Positions 61,508 through 64,000 of a stretch of DNA of 64,000 nt are shown in pieces. The DNA is taken from NCBI RefSeq assembly GCF_024345225.1, contig NZ_BROD01000001.1, positions 4,216,001-4,280,000 of the forward strand, read 5' to 3'. The notes below the pieces were generated by a model. It did not search any database, had not been told where the DNA came from, and saw only the letters and a list, made by a program, of their open reading frames with translations. This DNA is from Clostridium sp. TW13. GTDB taxonomy: Bacteria; Bacillota; Clostridia; Clostridiales; Clostridiaceae. A program made the position numbers and the translations under genes. The stretch's first letter is position 1. Every line of letters starts with the position of its first letter.

Positions 61508-63922
61508 ATGGCAAATCTATATATTAAGGTATTTGAATTGCATAAAGACGGTACAAGTACTCCTATAGTTGGTATACCAGTTGTTATACAAGATCCAGCA
61601 ACTGGTGATGGAGTTGCTTTAATAACAGATTCAACTGGAACAGGTATAGTTAGTATATCAGCTTCAGCAACCTTTAGGATAACTGAGGCTTATGGATATA
61701 CACCTACCCCTACTTTGTCTTCAGTTAACTTTAATCCACCAGGTCCAGTAGGAACAGTTACACCTGCGGATCCACCAGGATTAATTTCTTTGTCAGCAAA
61801 TCAGCCAACTTATGTATTAACAGGAGGAGACACTGTTATATTTGTAGACGGAAGTCCTGATGAGTGGTCAGCAGGAGTAACTGGAGTTACTGGAGTTACA
61901 GGTGTGTCTGGGGCGACAGGAGCACAGGGCCCAACCGGAGTATCAGGAGCGAATGGTACAAACGGAGATGAAGGTGGAACTGGAGCAACCGGAGTAACAG
62001 GAGTATCAGGAGCAACAGGAGTAACTGGAGTATCAGGAGCAACTGGAGTAACTGGGGTATCAGGAGCAACAGGGGTAACTGGAGTATCAGGAGCAACCGG
62101 AGTAACTGGAGTATCAGGAGCAACCGGAGTAACTGGAGTATCAGGAGCAACCGGAGTAACTGGAGTATCAGGAGCAACAGGAGCAACCGGAGTAACTGGA
62201 GTATCAGGAGCAACTGGAGTAACAGGAGTATCAGGAGCAACAGGAGTAACTGGGGTATCAGGAGCAACAGGAGTAACTGGAGTATCAGGAGCAACCGGTG
62301 AGACTGGAGTATCAGGAGCAACTGGAGTAACAGGAGTATCTGGAGTATCTGGAGTATCAGGAGCAACAGGAGTAACTGGGGTATCAGGAGTATCAGGAGT
62401 ATCTGGAGCAACAGGAGTAACTGGGGTATCAGGAGTAACAGGAGTATCTGGAGCAACAGGAGTAACAGGAGTATCAGGAGTAACTGGAGTATCTGGAGTA
62501 ACAGGAGTATCCGGAGCAACAGGAGTAACTGGAGTATCCGGAGCAACAGGAGTAACTGGAGTATCTGGAGTATCTGGAGCAACAGGAGTATCCGGAGCAA
62601 CAGGAGTAACTGGGGTATCAGGAGTATCTGGAGCAACAGGAGTGACTGGAGTATCTGGAGTATCAGGAGTAACTGGAGTATCTGGAGCAACAGGAGTAAC
62701 TGGGGTATCAGGAGTATCAGGAGCAACAGGAGTGACTGGAGTATCTGGAGTATCAGGAGTAACTGGAGTATCTGGAGCAACAGGAGTAACTGGAGTATCA
62801 GGAGTAACTGGAGTATCAGGAGTATCTGGAGCAACAGGAGTATCAGGAGCAACAGGAGTAACTGGGGTATCAGGAGTATCTGGAGTAACTGGAGTATCCG
62901 GAGCAACAGGAGTAACTGGGGTATCAGGAGTATCAGGAGTATCAGGAGCAACAGGAGTAACAGGAGTATCAGGAGTATCCGGAGTATCAGGAGCAACAGG
63001 AGTAACTGGAGTATCAGGAGTATCCGGAGCAACAGGTGTAACCGGAGTATCAGGAGTGACAGGAGTATCCGGAGTAACAGGAGTATCCGGAGTAACAGGA
63101 GTATCAGGAGTATCAGGAGCAACAGGAGTATCCGGAGCAACAGGAGTATCCGGAGCAACAGGAGTAACTGGGGTATCAGGAGTGACTGGAGTATCAGGAG
63201 TAACTGGAGTATCAGGAGTGACTGGAGTATCAGGAGTGACTGGAGTATCAGGAGTATCCGGAGCAACAGGAGTATCCGGAGCAACAGGAGTATCAGGAGC
63301 AACAGGAGTATCAGGAGCAACAGGGGTAACTGGAGTATCAGGGGTAACTGGAGTATCAGGAGTAACCGGGGTATCAGGAGTAACCGGGGTATCAGGAGTA
63401 ACTGGAGTATCAGGAGTAACTGGGGTATCAGGAGCAACAGGAAAAACTGGAGCAACAGGAGTAACTGGAGTGTCAGGAGCAACTGGAGTGACTGGAGCCA
63501 AAGGCCCTACAGGAGATTGTGGTAAATGTCATAGAGATTTTGCAAGTTATGTATTATGTAGAGAAGTTCCAGCAGATACAAAAATACCATTAAAACTAGA
63601 ATCAGATGATCATCGTAGAGACTGCGTAACAGACATTCCATTAAGAAGAAATAAGAATTATTTAGTTACTTGGAGTGTTATCCTTAAATCAAGGGATAAT
63701 TTCATTAATGTTATAGCAGCACTATTATTGAATGATAGATTTGTAAAAGAAAGCATAGCAAGAGTTGCAAGAGTTGCAGAGGGTTGTGAAATTTTAACAC
63801 TAACCGGATCAGCAATAATTGAAGCTGAGGCTCTTAACAATACCCTTTCATTGATTTGTAAAGCTCAAAATTGTAGTAATGTACTAGTGATAGGAGCATC
63901 TTTACAGATTCTTGAAGTTTAA
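61508..63922 (+). CDS. Collagen-like (BclA-type) repeat protein
   Basis: 804 residues. Residues 1-120 form a beta-rich N-terminal domain with no signal peptide. About 122-668 are an almost unbroken Gly-X-Y array made of [10 protein letters not shown] units. X is Val or Ala and Y is Thr or Ser; proline is almost absent. Residues 669-804 are a compact C-terminal domain ([23 protein letters not shown]) like the trimerising head of BclA-type proteins. Such proteins form glycosylated hair-like fibres on the exosporium; Thr/Ser in Y are glycan sites. A GT2-TPR enzyme gene precedes it. The name follows architecture, not identity. Confidence 0.85.
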   Translation: MANLYIKVFELHKDGTSTPIVGIPVVIQDPATGDGVALITDSTGTGIVSISASATFRITEAYGYTPTPTLSSVNFNPPGPVGTVTPADPPGLISLSANQPTYVLTGGDTVIFVDGSPDEWSAGVTGVTGVTGVSGATGAQGPTGVSGANGTNGDEGGTGATGVTGVSGATGVTGVSGATGVTGVSGATGVTGVSGATGVTGVSGATGVTGVSGATGVTGVSGATGATGVTGVSGATGVTGVSGATGVTGVSGATGVTGVSGATGETGVSGATGVTGVSGVSGVSGATGVTGVSGVSGVSGATGVTGVSGVTGVSGATGVTGVSGVTGVSGVTGVSGATGVTGVSGATGVTGVSGVSGATGVSGATGVTGVSGVSGATGVTGVSGVSGVTGVSGATGVTGVSGVSGATGVTGVSGVSGVTGVSGATGVTGVSGVTGVSGVSGATGVSGATGVTGVSGVSGVTGVSGATGVTGVSGVSGVSGATGVTGVSGVSGVSGATGVTGVSGVSGATGVTGVSGVTGVSGVTGVSGVTGVSGVSGATGVSGATGVSGATGVTGVSGVTGVSGVTGVSGVTGVSGVTGVSGVSGATGVSGATGVSGATGVSGATGVTGVSGVTGVSGVTGVSGVTGVSGVTGVSGVTGVSGATGKTGATGVTGVSGATGVTGAKGPTGDCGKCHRDFASYVLCREVPADTKIPLKLESDDHRRDCVTDIPLRRNKNYLVTWSVILKSRDNFINVIAALLLNDRFVKESIARVARVAEGCEILTLTGSAIIEAEALNNTLSLICKAQNCSNVLVIGASLQILEV
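61873..63495 (+). repeat. 9-bp tandem repeat array inside the collagen-like gene
   Basis: Units GGAGTATCA, GGAGTAACT and GGAGCAACA alternate for about 1.6 kb in frame with Gly-X-Y. Slippage here would change length by whole triplets without a frameshift. The array also gives two long artefact ORFs on the minus strand. Confidence 0.92.
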
Positions 63923-63948
63923 AATTAAGTAAAGTTTTATATCACAAA

Positions 63949-63998
63949 AAAAGAGATAGGTTGTTGCAAAATTAACTTGTGCAGCAATCTATCTTTTA
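63949..63998 (+). terminator. Rho-independent terminator of the collagen-like gene
   Basis: AAAAGAGATAGGTTGTTGC and GCAGCAATCTATCTTTT around a loop, at the window end. Confidence 0.82.
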
Positions 63999-64000
63999 TG

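Noticed and set aside
61810-63501. Two long minus-strand ORFs across the collagen repeat (Pro/Thr/Val-rich and Leu-rich products)
   Set aside because: They arise from the 9-bp repeat read backwards; no start context, and the plus-strand frame has clear N- and C-terminal domains.

Overview
The window comes from an AT-rich, spore-forming, strictly anaerobic member of the Clostridia, most likely Clostridium sensu stricto. The evidence is spmA/spmB, a Csp-like subtilisin, a BclA-like collagen-repeat protein, desulfoferrodoxin, T-box-controlled tyrS and ileS, a CcpA homologue, strong GGAGG ribosome sites and frequent TTG/GTG starts. No rRNA, tRNA, CRISPR array or intact insertion sequence was found.

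Layout. 0-9.7 kb is mixed accessory sequence: a divergent lysR/DUF4865 pair, small membrane proteins, a frameshifted secreted protein, a sialate O-acetylesterase, an M6 metalloprotease, an SDR enzyme and a HAD phosphatase. 9.7-19.4 kb is the most unusual part. A 5'-truncated, twice-frameshifted RHS polymorphic-toxin gene is followed by about 13 small genes that look like immunity proteins. Between them lie fossils of RHS core sequence and of toxin C-terminal tails, several of which still overlap or abut the next intact gene. 19.5-22.5 kb is a padR-DUF2812-natA-natB operon. 22.5-31 kb holds superoxide reductase, T-box tyrS, a P/G-rich protein, a probable structured non-coding RNA and carAB behind a PyrR-type leader that contains a small leader ORF. 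31-44.6 kb is mainly housekeeping: HD-GYP, murI, cyclophilin, an XRE/S24-like regulator, subtilase, radical SAM enzymes, a YkvI-like transporter, a UgpC/MsmK ATPase with a PucR-type regulator, and rlmI. 44.8-58.4 kb holds a chemoreceptor with a consensus cre site, a BFD-like ferredoxin, T-box ileS, ccpA, marR-MATE, spmAB and an ABC exporter. 58.4-64 kb holds a second MATE pump, then a glycosyltransferase next to an 804-aa collagen-like protein, probably a spore-surface glycoprotein and its modifying enzyme.

Two interspersed repeat families run through the window. One is a short palindrome (about 32-70 bp, ends AGGCATCT/AGATGCCT) with at least eight copies, all intergenic. The other is a larger, strongly structured non-coding element in three size variants (131, 334 and 252 bp). 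Neither encodes a protein. All functional statements are read from sequence and family knowledge; no database search was run.
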